Positions 45,831 to 56,598 of a stretch of 64,000 nucleotides of DNA are shown here, piece by piece; position 1 is the stretch's first letter; the number at the start of each line of letters is the position of its first letter. Position numbers and translations under genes: made by a program. The stretch is taken from the NCBI GenBank assembly GCA_022496185.1, contig WTXG01000133.1:1-64000 (forward strand), read 5' to 3'. The notes below the pieces were generated by a model. It saw only the letters and a list, made by a program, of their open reading frames with translations. It was not told the DNA's origin and ran no database searches. The DNA is from Multifurca ochricompacta (taxonomy: Eukaryota; Basidiomycota; Agaricomycetes; Russulales; Russulaceae).

Positions 45831-46019
45831 AAAAAAACGAAAAGACACCGTCTCGTAGACCACCGCCACCTGCAACTAAGGGCACGCGATCCAATTACCA
45901 ATGATCCCATCGTCCTTTTCGATTCTTGATGACTTCGGTTCACTCACAATATTGTCCGCATCGTCACCATGTTCAGCCAGCCACTGGCGCCGCAGAAAAC
46001 GTAGACATACCAATTCAAA

Positions 46020-46498
46020 CTAATCCCCTTTCCGTATTGCGTCACTCTTGTCCTCCCCTCCGCCAGTCCCTTTAATTCCATTTATATTCGTCCAACACAG
46101 CCGAAGAGACGGCCGTGATCTCGGATTTGAGTTCAAAAGCTCTTTCCATAGACTGTCTAAGGTTCTCCAAATGTCATCACCATCCACATTTGGGACTCGC
46201 TCCTCGAGATAAGTAACCATTCGTCCACAAGCCCACCGGTCAGCAAGGATAGGACTGTACTCCGTATCCGAGTCATCCGATGTTCTAACCTCTGGCGCAG
46301 TCCATGTTCGAGTCCCGCAATACCCTTCGATCGTCGTTTCTTCGTCCTCGACGACAACAGACAACCCAAAGTCGATAATTAACAGTCGAAGACAATATCG
46401 ATCCTTTTCACTGTCGATCACCAAATTGTCTGGGTTCAGGTCCAGATGAGCGATTTTGTGCTCATGCAGAAACGCGACACGTTCATAGTATCATAGAC
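46020..46498 (-). pseudogene. Protein-kinase C-lobe, inverted relative to its N-lobe
   Basis: On the minus strand: VAFLHEHKIAHLDLNPDN (catalytic loop, HLDLNPDN in place of HRDLKPEN), LLIIDFGLSV (DFG), GYCGTRTWTAPEV (APE region), ILADRWACGRMV (helix F Asp) and a C-terminal RPSLRL. It is exactly the part missing from the plus-strand kinase N-lobe that ends near 45820. One gene has therefore been broken by an inversion of roughly 45.83-46.50 kb, or the two parts come from two copies. The Arg of HRD is Leu, as in several fungal kinases of this family. Confidence 0.7.
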
Positions 46499-47236
46499 AG
46501 GTTAGAGTAAGCCCGTGGGGCGTCATATCCAAGTGTAGGTGTAGATTAGTAGATTTAGCATACATTAATGTGGTCATGATTTTCGACAGTCTTTGAAATA
46601 TGGTTTTCAACCCCATGCATGGTGTGTGGTCATGAGTTCGTGTGAGTGGGATGTGGAAGGAAGAGAGGAAGAGAGCGATAAAGCAGTGGTCACTGATATG
46701 CACGGGGTGTCGAAAAAGTTTGAGTCTTTTTCTAACATTCAAATGTGTAGCCAAACCCTTTTTACAGCTGCACTCAACACTGGACAGTCCTCTATGTGCT
46801 CAAGACATCAACTCAGTGCTTCTGGCACTTCTACTGACCCTCTGAACCCACTCATAGCCCTTAGGAGTTAAACTCCCTTTGGTCAACTTGTCCCCAGACC
46901 TCTGAGCACTTAAACAACCACTTTTTATTAAGAGAAGACTTGTGCACATCACACAGAACAACCCCCTCCCCCCCAAGGTATTACAATAGGCCAGTTTCAG
47001 TGTATTAGTATAGAGGCATGGCAGTGTGGACTGCCTTGAAGTAAATTTGCTTTTTTCATTGCAAGAATTGGAGTGATGAAAAACAAAACTAGAAATGCTA
47101 GAAAGACCAGGAAAACCAGCTCTGGGCATTCTAGGCATGTCATCTTCCTGATGTACCTCGCTACTCAAACGTTGACCAACCATGCCACGATGCAAGTTGC
47201 TTCCCCAAGGTACGATTATCCTCTCCAAATCCAGCG
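46499..47236. other. Gene-free stretch
   Basis: No family is recognised. Open frames here have no domain signature. It ends with the 10-bp target duplication of the Mutator-like element. Confidence 0.4.
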
Positions 47237-47536
47237 TGACTACCCCACTGGATGCAATTCGTCCAGCACTTTGATGAATCACGTGATATAAGGTAAACAA
47301 CAGAGAGGTTCCGGGATAGCGGTTCAACACGTGATGTAGAGTAAACAATGGCAAATTCTGTTGAACCAAGATACCGGTACAGAGAGCTCAACCCAACTCT
47401 CCCCCACTGCTGACATAATAATATATATTTTAAAAAGGAAAGTTATCAATGAAATATCTTTTTTTTTTTTGGAATTGACTTTATAATGCATGTCAATGCT
47501 TTGCCTAAGTGCACAGAACAAAATATCATTACAAAT

Positions 47537-48045
47537 TGTTGACACAGGACGTGTCTGGAGATGCTTCAGGCATCTAAGGATCGCTTCAGCTGTAGAATAG
47601 ATTAGATTAGATTTCGGAGTATTGGACTTTTTATGTTATCTTTATTACACTTCCTTTTCTTCTTACTCAGCTGATTAGTGATGGACTTAGTAATGTGCAG
47701 TAAGCATGTGATATCTCTTTGGCCAATGGCCTTTATCCCTCTCTGTTTATTGTCCAGCACTTGTGGACTTATTCCCAGTGCGCACAGACCATTTCCCCTG
47801 GCCCCCATGGGTATATAAGGGTGTCTGTTTCATCTCTTCCACTTCAGAGTTTCTTCAACCTCTGAAGTGTAAGTCCTACTATACTTTCTACCATACCTTT
47901 GACTAACCGTCTCTTGTAGATACTTGTCTTTCTAGGTCAGTAGAATAGTAATATAGAGTTTCTTCAACCTCTGAAGTATACTTGTCTTTCTAGCCTCACC
48001 GCTACTAACCACAGTCAGTATAACCAGCAGCATGATTGTTTCACA
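47537..48045 (+). repeat. 5' LTR of copia-3
   Basis: 509 bp, TGTTGACACAGGACGTGTC to GATTGTTTCACA. It has a GGGTATATAAGGG TATA box at about 47810. The short repeat TTTCTTCAACCTCTGAAGT occurs twice near its end. Confidence 0.96.
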
Positions 48046-48057
48046 GGTTATGGGCCC
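48046..48057 (+). other. Primer-binding site of copia-3
   Basis: GGTTATGGGCCC directly after the LTR; half-tRNA initiator-Met type. Confidence 0.85.
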
Positions 48058-48983
48058 TGCCGCTCATACTGATCTGTAATTCCCCATTGTTCATTACAGC
48101 CCAACTCGCTCTTGCACACCAAGCTCACAAAAAGCTTCAAGTCTTTCCCACCGCTTTCTTCCTGTGAGCTTTCCTATTTACTGTCTGTGCACCTTAACAC
48201 CCCACAGGATGATGCAGTTTACTGCTCATCCTGAACTGTTTGGCTAGCCCTTCGGGGTTCTTGCAAAAGATGATGAGGGACCCTAAGCGGGTGAAACATC
48301 TTGAGCTCCTTGAGTGTGCACTAGGTATTAGTAAATTTCATAGTTGTAGCTGGGTTTTCGTCCCATAGATAGTCTTAGTAGGCCTATAGCCAGAAGCTTG
48401 TGGCTTTAAGTCCAGTCAATGCTTGGCTCTATCTGTAAGCCGGGTTTAGCGACCCGCATGTGGAGTTTAGGGTCTAGAACAAGGCATGGGTAGTCACTCC
48501 CATGACGCTTGGGCTCGATACAAGTAGGCTGCACTACTATAGTCTATACATAGTAGATATAGTCTTCATCTCTGGGCATAAGTATCCATTGCCTTTGTAG
48601 GGTAACCACGCCCTACCAGAGACAGACTCGTCATCTACTTAGTCATGGCCCCAATCATCTAGGGCTTAATCATGGACTCCACCACCAGCATTAGAGGAAG
48701 GGCTATATACCCTTTGTCTCTAATGGAACTTGCGGTTGGCTCCTCCATGACATGACTCCCAGTCCTGATTACACTAGACACTCTGGCTAGTCTACCAGAG
48801 CTTATGTCTAGTTGCAGGATTGTGCTAGATAGCTTTACTATACCTAGAAAGTCGCACAACAAAGGCAGGACCTTCTTAGGTTCTGAAGCATAGCGTCACA
48901 GTATGGGGTGGCACTCTTAAGCAAGACCTGGGCACTGGTTCTAATTGCTCCTTGGAACCAGGAACTTTTTTAACATCTCAAAA
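48058..48983 (+). other. Long leader of copia-3, no ORF
   Basis: About 930 bp separate the primer-binding site from the gag start, unusually long for a copia element. No credible frame is present. It may hold packaging signals. Confidence 0.5.
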
Positions 48984-51900
48984 ATGCCATCCTCAATTGT
49001 CTTCCCTCCCTCCTCCAAGATGGAGCGCCTTGATGGCTCAAACTGGCAGGTTTGGTCCACCAACTTTAACGCCCTCTTGAGGATGAATGGGCTCAGGAGG
49101 CACATCCTCACGCCTTATCCTGATATGCCCCTCCTCCCAGAGGACAAGGAGGAGAAGGAGAAAATGCAGAAGGAAGTCATTGACCCCATCCTTAGGGAAT
49201 GGATGGGAGAAGAGGAAATGCTAATTGGGCTCCTCTTTCTTAATGTCACCCAAGAGGTCTACTCCCAGGTAGCCTCTGATGCCAATTATCCTTCTCTTAG
49301 TGAGAAGTATAATAAGTTGGAACGGCTATATGGCTCTGTAGGTAGCATGGCCACATATAATTTGTGGCTTGCCCTGGTGTCCTTCCATCTTGATGAAGGA
49401 CAGTCATTCAGGACCCAATTACAAAAGGTCCTGGATGCCAGGAGTACCCTTAGGGAGAATGGGATGGAGGTCAATGACCTCCAGATGAGCTTCATTTTGT
49501 TGAAGGCTCTCCCAGACTCTTACAGTGCCATTGCCGGCTCTATACTGGCCTCTGGCAATCCAGAGCGGCTTTCTCCTCAGGACCTTGTGCAGAGGTTCCT
49601 AAATGAGGAAAGTCGCCTGGTGGGTCCCTCGGGAAGTGGTAGTGCAGTCCTATCTAAGGCTGCACCTGTCAAATCTAAACCAAAAAATACAAATTTATCA
49701 CCACTTCCCGCTGCTGCCCCTGGTTCACAAGGGGTGGTCTGCTTCTATTGCCAAAAGCCTGGACACAAGTCCAACGCTTGCGCAAAGAAGAAGAAGGACC
49801 TGGAGAATGCCAAAAAAGGCAAGGCAGGGAACAAGAAGAGGGCTGAGGCCCAACATGTAAACACTATAGCCACCGTAGTTAATGGTAGTGGCAAAATAGA
49901 GGAGGTGCATGAAGCACCTCGCATTCGCCTTTATGTTCACACCTATAATCTGGATATCAACTCAGACTATTGGATGCTTGATAGTGGAGCAACATCTCAT
50001 TTCAGTCCCAACCTTGAAGACTTCGATACATATAAAGTTGACACTACCCATGAAGTATCACTAGGTGACAACTCCATAGTCAAAACAAGTGGAGTTGGCA
50101 CTGTGATCATCAGGACGGATCAAGGTTTCGACTTAGAACTGAGCAATGTGCTCCACATGCCTGGAGGACATAAAATACTCTCTGCCAGTGCCCTGGTAGA
50201 AAAAGGGGCAACTGTGTTCTTAGATAATAAGAAGGCAACAATTAAATATGGCGATAATATAATAGCGGAAGCATGGAAGTTTGGCAAATTGTATTGGGTA
50301 CTAGGCAAACACGTCCTAAACAGTATCCATACATCTGCATCTGCCTCACTAGAAATCTGGCATCAAAGAATGGGCCACATGTCTAAAGAAGCCCTAAAAA
50401 GATATGCTCCTGAGGTGGTTAAAGGCCTCAAAATAAATAATAGCCAAGTGGAAGACAAGCCATGTTATGGCTGTGAAATGGGCAAGTCCCATCATCTTCC
50501 ATTTCCCCCATCTTCAAAGCGCGCATCAGCCCCCCTTGAGATCCTTCATAGTGATCTTGTAGGTCCCTTGCAGTGCAGTTCAATACAAGGGAATCTATAC
50601 TTTGCCACCTTCTTGGATGATTTTAGCAGATATGCCCTAATCATTCCAATGAAGTCTAAGGATCTGTTTGTCAAACAATCATGCTGCTGGTTATACTGAC
50701 TGTGGTTAGTAGCGGTGAGGCTAGAAAGACAAGTATACTTCAGAGGTTGAAGAAACTCTATATTACTATTCTACTGACCTAGAAAGACAAGTATCTACAA
50801 GAGACGGTTAGTCAAAGGTATGGTAGAAAGTATAGTAGGACTTACACTTCAGAGGTTGAAGAAACTCTGAAGTGGAAGAGATGAAACAGACACCCTTATA
50901 TACCCATGGGGGCCAGGGGAAATGGTCTGTGCGCACTGGGAATAAGTCCACAAGTGCCGGACAATAAACAGAGAGGGATAAAGGCCATTGGCCAAAGAGA
51001 TATCACATGCTTACTGCGCATTACTAAGTCCATCACTAATCAGCTGAGTAAGAAGAAAAGGAAGTGTAATAAAGATAACATAAAAAGTCCAATACTCCGA
51101 AATCTAATCTAATCTATTCTACAGCTGAAGCGATCCTTAGATGCCTGAAGCATCTCCAGACACGTCCTGTGTCAACACTGTTTACACCAGTTTTTAATAA
51201 ACTGAAGACACTACTTGAAAACAAATTTAATCACAAAATCAAGTGTCTTCATACAGATCGTGGTGGTGAGTATGTGAACAAGGCGCTGAAGGCAACGCTT
51301 GAAGATTTTGGCATAGAGCATAAACTCACGATGCTGTATAGTCCACAACAGAATGGAAGGGCTGAGAGATTTAATAGAACCATAATGGAAAAAGGCACTA
51401 GCATGCTGCACGATGCTGGCCTATCTCTTGGCTTTTGGGAGTGTGCTGTCAAGACAGCATGTCATATATATAACAGAACTCCCATTCGTTCTAATAAGTG
51501 GAAAACTCCGCTTGAGCTTCTGGTTGGGAACAAGCCAGATGTCTCGTATTTCAAGGTCTTTGGTTGCAAAGCCTTTTATCATGTTCCAGAGGGCAAGCAG
51601 CGTAAATTAGATCCCAAAGCAAGGGAAGCCGTCTTTGTCGGATATGAGCCCACTTCTAAGGGCTATACACTTTGGGATAGTCGTATCCGGTCTCTCATCT
51701 CTTCACAAGATGTTACATTTGATGAGAGATCCTTCCCATCCCGCTCTGTAAAGGACAACAGAGCAGATAAACCTATAGAGCAACCTACTGAAGGTGGCTC
51801 ATTTATTTTACCTGGTGGCTCAGTCCAGCCACCACCAGCAACTGCTACACATGTTCCTGAGGCTCCTCAAGATGAGGATGACCTAGAAGAGGAACAGGAG

Positions 51901-53823
51901 GACATCATACCTCCTCAATTACCACCTCAGCCTACCACACCCACACATAATGTAGACACCACACACCCTCAGACTATATATCAGACTCCTCCATCTCAAA
52001 TCATGGAACCATCCTCCCCTCCTAAAAGAACCAAGGCAATCAGAAAATCACAAAGGATTGCAGACAGAATTCCTCAACCTAATTTTCAGAGGACAAGTCC
52101 ACGCTCTGAACGACGAGATAGGGCAATCCAAGAAGATTTAGACTTGGATACTGCACGTCCCAATCGGAATCGTCGTTTGAATCCTCGCTTCTACAATGAG
52201 GATAATGCAGAGTTCGTGCAAGGTTCTTCCAGACTTGGTCAGATGGATCTACTCAATGCTGCAGGATCGCCTTATAGGGATCCTCTTACCTTTAAAGAAG
52301 CAATGGAGTCTGATAATGCCAGTGACTGGCTCGAGGCATGTCAATATGAAATTGATGCCTTAGAAAAACTTAAAGTGTGGCGCCTTGAAGACCTTCCTGA
52401 AGGTAGAAAGGCTGTAAAGTCCAAGTGGGTTTTTAAATTGAAAGCAGATGGACGCTTTCGTGCTAGGCTTGTAGCAAAAGGGTTCACCCAAATAGAGGGG
52501 GTGGACTTCGATGAAACTTTCTCCCCAGTCGCCAGATTTGAGTCTCTTAGACTGTTATTAGCGTTGGCCGCGCTTGAGGATTGGGAAATCCACCAGATGG
52601 ATGTCAAATCGGCATTCTTACATGGCGACCTGGATGAGGAGATTTACATGGAGCAACCTGTTGGTTTCATCGCTGCTGGACAAGAGTCCAAAGTTTGTAG
52701 GCTACAGAAGGCTCTGTATGGCCTCAAACAAGCTTCCCGAGCATGGAACTTACAATTCCATGCAGTTCTCAATGAACTGAGCTTTACTCGGACGTACTCT
52801 GATGCAGGAGTATATGTGTATCATCACCAAGAGGGGGATGATTCACTTTTCGTCATTTTATATGTTGATGACATCACTATACTTGGGTCCTCCACTAAGA
52901 AGATTCAATGGCTGAAGGACTCTCTATCTAGCTGATATGAGATGACTGATCTTGGCGAAATCCAGTCCTACCTTGGAGTTAACATCACCAGGGACCATCC
53001 TAACAAGACACTGGATATCGACCAGACAGCCTATGTATCCTCCATAGTTGAGAGGTTTGGAATGGGGGATTCCAACCCAGTATATACTCCTCTACCCTCT
53101 GGCGTTGATGTTCATTTGGTCAAGTTTGAAGACCAGGCATCTACCTCTGATATTAAAAGGTATCAGCAGTTAATGGGGTCTCTGCTTTGGGTGCAGATTG
53201 GAAGCAGACCCGACATTAGTTTTGCTGTTGCACGCCTTAGTCAATTTGCTTCCAACCCTTCCCAGCAGCACATGCAACTAGCAAAGTATGTCTTAGCCTA
53301 TCTAAATGCTACAAAAGACTACAAGTTGCACTATTCTGGAGGGAATGGTGAAGTTGGCCTTCATGGCTTTGCGGATTCCTCATGGGGAGATCAAGAGGAC
53401 CGCCACTCCACCTCAGGCTACGTCTTTTTCCTTGCTAATGGAGCCATTAGTTGGTGTTCCAGGAAACAAAAGACAGTAGCACAGTCCACCACTGAAGCTG
53501 AGTATATGAGCCTTGCTGAGGCTTCAAATCAGGCAGCGTGGTACAGGATGTTCATGCAGGAATTGGGATATGAAGTTAGTTCACCCATACAACTGCATTG
53601 TGACAATAAGGGTGCAGTAGATCTTGCATTAAACCCTGTCACAGGAAGGCGATCAAAGCACATACCAATAAAGTACCATGCCATTAGGGAGTATGTAGAA
53701 TCGCACCAGATTGACTTGGTGCGAACTCCCACTGGAGAGATGCTGGCAGATGGCCTTACAAAGTCTCTGCCTAGATCATCTTTTGATCTCATGGTAACTA
53801 GTTTTGGACTAGTGCTGGAATGA
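48984..53823 (+). pseudogene. copia-3 gag-pol, split by a solo LTR and one TGA
   Basis: The ATG at 48984 (MPSSIVFPPSSKM) precedes the gag domain (LDGSNWQVWSTNF). One CCHC knuckle, CFYCQKPGHKSNAC, lies at about 49740. Protease is MLDSGATSHF (about 49975). The GAG-pre-integrase motif is IWHQRMGHMSKEAL (about 50360). Integrase has HSDLVGPL, HTDRGGEY and QQNGRAERF. RT has DVKSAFLHGDLDEEIYMEQP and LYVDDITIL. RNase H has FADSSWGDQ, TEAEYMSLAE and HCDNKGAVDLA. The frame is otherwise continuous. The only defects are the LTR insertion at KDLF/TPVFN and a TGA at 52933-52941 before YEMTDLGEI, at an arginine position. This is the best-preserved copia protein here. Confidence 0.93.
50669..51177 (-). mobile_element. 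Inverted solo LTR of the copia-3 family inside copia-3
   Basis: 509 bp, reverse orientation, with the target duplication CTGTT at 50664-50668 and 51178-51182. It shares the host's LTR sequence with only a few differences, including one C/G transversion at the terminal TTTCACA. Confidence 0.95.
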
Positions 53824-54074
53824 AGGAGCTGGAATCTGGAGACTTTGTTCACCAGTTTCACTTTCCCACCATGCCACATGAGCACGTTCTCGACCTCGAG
53901 AGTGATGCAAGAGGTGTGTAGACTTGCATAAGCGAATCTACAACTCGTATGCAAAACTCACAAAGAGTTAGAGAAGTTGGATCTCTGGCTGGTGACATGT
54001 TCGTTCAATTGTGAACAGCAGTGTGCTCATTCAATTCATTCCATCTTATGATCGATGCCTTCACCATGGAGGGA

Positions 54075-54583
54075 TGTTGACACAGGACGTGTCTGGAGAT
54101 GCTTCAGGCATCTAAGGATCGCTTCAGCTGTAGAATAGATTAGATTAGATTTCGGAGTATCGGACTTTTTATGTTATCTTTATTACACTTCCTTTTCTTC
54201 TTACTCAGCTGATTAGTGATGGACTTAGTAATGTGCAGTAAGCATGTGATATCTCTTTGGCCAATGGCCTTTATCCCTCTCTGTTTATTGTCCGGCACTT
54301 GTGGACTTATTCCCAGTGCGCACAGACCATTTCCCCTGGCCCCCATGGGTATATAAGGGTGTCTGTTTCGTCTCTTCCACTTCAGAGTTTCTTCAACCTC
54401 TGAAGTGTAAGTCCTACTATACTTTCTACCATACCTTTGACTAACCGTCTCTTGTAGATACTTGTCTTTCTAGGTCAGTAGAATAGTAATATAGAGTTTC
54501 TTCAACCTCTGAAGTATACTTGTCTTTCTAGCCTCACCGCTACTAACCACAGTCAGTATAACCAGCAGCATGATTGTTTCACA
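54075..54583 (+). repeat. 3' LTR of copia-3
   Basis: 509 bp. It differs from the 5' LTR at GTATCGG/GTATTGG, GTCCGGC/GTCCAGC and TTTCGTC/TTTCATC. Confidence 0.96.
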
Positions 54584-55589
54584 CAAATCAGTTAGGCTAA
54601 GATCAGATAAGGATTAGATAAGAACTTTGGCATTTTCGCGCATTCTTGCTAGCCTCGAGAATGAGCCACCCACCCTCTTGTTCCAGAACTGGAGCATACA
54701 GTGGTCCCAGAATTGGACTTGGTGCTTCTTTTTCTCACTCTCATGAACTCTTTGGGTCTTCTTGTTTTTCCTACATGTATCTTACTTTTGACAGTGGTCA
54801 CAAGTCTTGTGCAGTAAGTGTAAAGGTACAAGATTAGATTTTATTTGTGCTTCAGGGCCTTGCCCAAATCATGCAACTACTGCCAGTACATAGTAACTAC
54901 TGTTGTGAACATGAGTGAAGGGGGGGAACCACCATGTGCAAAACCTCTTGGTAGAGGGAAACAAGAGAGACAATGTGCAATAGAGGAGTGGAGAGGGGAA
55001 GAGAGCCTGTGTGTTGGAGAAGAAAGGTGTACTTACCCATACTACCCAATGTCACCAACTCAGACTCTTAATCCAGCTTGCAAGGTCATCTTGCCAAAGG
55101 AGGCCTTGTGAAGGCCCACACATCCTGGATAAAGGTGAGCAAATCCTCAATGTAAGGTTTGCAAGTGAAGAGTATGTGTCATGGAGGTTGGTCAAGTTCC
55201 AGAGCCCAGTCAGGCAGGAATTGGAGGTCCTGTCAACAGTCGGAGTAGAGGGGCTAGTAGAGGAGCGCATGAGGGAAGGTGAGCCAGTCTTTCATTGAAA
55301 ATGTTGTCTATATGTCACATGACTTTGATTTGTAATGACTTTTTGTCGATCAACGATAACTTCCCTTTTTAAAATAAATATTATTACAAATCACAGTCAT
55401 GTGACAATATTACCACTTTAGGGATGTCAGCGGTGGGGGAGAGTTGTACCGGTATCTTGGTTCAACAGAATTTGCCATTGTTTACTCTACATCATGTGTC
55501 TAACTGCTATCCCGGAACCTCTCTGTTGTTTACCTTATATCACGTGATTCGTCAAAGTGCTGGACAAATTGCATTCACTTGACTACCCC

Positions 55590-56182
55590 AGGATGTCAAA
55601 CCAATTGAAGCATTCAAATGCTCGTCCTGGCATTGTCAAGGCTTCTCTCATGACCAAGCCCTATAATGATGAGCTCATCACTCTCACACACACAATCATT
55701 CGCCTCGTTCTTCGCAAGTAAAGTTTATCACGTTGGCATACATCTCTGGCATCAGTAGTGGCCCCTGCCTTCTATTGATGACAAATTGACTGGACGGTGC
55801 ATGGCAGATTGATCATGTCGCTCACTAAACACACTTGGTTCATTTGCAGTGACACGCTAGGATCAGCTGACTAGATTTTTTGGGTTTCTTCCTCGTTGTT
55901 CTGGACTTTGGGAGAACATCAAAATTTTTCTCAAGACAGCAAGAAGGTCATTGAAGTAAAAGAATGTTGACTTAGAAACCATCATACGAAGCATCCAGAC
56001 ACGCACAGTGACGATAGCCAAGTTGTGTACACAGAAAGGGTTCACAGGCCGTTCATCTGTCTGGTTTAATTTTCATTAATTAGATCCTGTATTGAAAGAT
56101 AGATAGATTTTCAACGACAACATGTAGGATGCGATCAAGAATGAACCTCTTTGCGAAACCAAAGAATGACTTGGAGGCTGCC
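55590..56182. other. Gene-free stretch
   Basis: Short open pieces (for example 55593-55720, plus) have no recognisable family and no clear exon structure. Confidence 0.35.
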
Positions 56183-56586
56183 TGTCGGAAATGGATCAAT
56201 ATGGCCAGGTCAGATCAATTGCTAAGTGTGTGGTACTAACAAGCGAGTTGTGTCTTGTGCAGTAGCACTAGGACTGTGTTTCATCTTCCTGTGAATACCT
56301 TGATACCTTACTTGATTAGACACAATCCTTTATTGTCTCGGTTACTATAAGCACACTCTTTTACAGTATTTAAAGACGCTCTCACTGTACGGTTCACTTC
56401 AGTTCTGACCATCATAACTGAAGTGAGTATTCTGTTATCTTATCTTTACCTATGTAGCTAACACACACTAGTTATAACTACCATTCTAGGTAAAGACTAA
56501 TCAATATACAGTTCTGACCATCATAACTGAATTATAACTACCATTCTAGGTAGTTTGGATTATCTAACCTCAGGCTGCGTTCTTTA
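56183..56586 (+). repeat. Probable 5' LTR of copia-4
   Basis: A CAGTATTTAAAG TATA-like box lies at about 56371. The strings GTTCTGACCATCATAACTGA and AACTACCATTCTAGGTA each occur twice near the 3' end. The 3' boundary is fixed by the primer-binding site; the 5' boundary is uncertain. Confidence 0.5.
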
Positions 56587-56598
56587 GGTTATGGGCCC
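56587..56598 (+). other. Primer-binding site of copia-4
   Basis: GGTTATGGGCCC, as in copia-1, -2 and -3. Confidence 0.8.

Larger units (their letters stand above)
47537..54583 (+). mobile_element. Ty1/copia element 3, complete
   Basis: 7047 bp. The target duplication CAAAT lies at 47532-47536 and 54584-54588. Both LTRs are exactly 509 bp and differ at three sites, all CpG transitions. It carries an inverted solo LTR of its own family in the integrase region. It is nested at the inner edge of the left TIR of the Mutator-like element. Confidence 0.97.
47247..55579. mobile_element. Mutator-like (MULE-type) element split by copia-3
   Basis: The exact 10-bp direct repeat TGACTACCCC lies at 47237-47246 and 55580-55589. 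The ends are inverted repeats of about 270-290 bp (47247-47536 against about 55310-55579): ACTGGATGCAATTCG at the left, AGTGAATGCAATTTG read from the right. 9-11-bp duplications and long TIRs are typical of Mutator-like elements. Without copia-3 the element is about 1.28 kb. The inner part (54589-55309) has no recognisable transposase, so it is non-autonomous. Confidence 0.65.

Noticed and set aside
46800..47369. 189-codon minus-strand frame
   Set aside because: It runs across the boundary of the Mutator-like element into its TIR and shows no domain.
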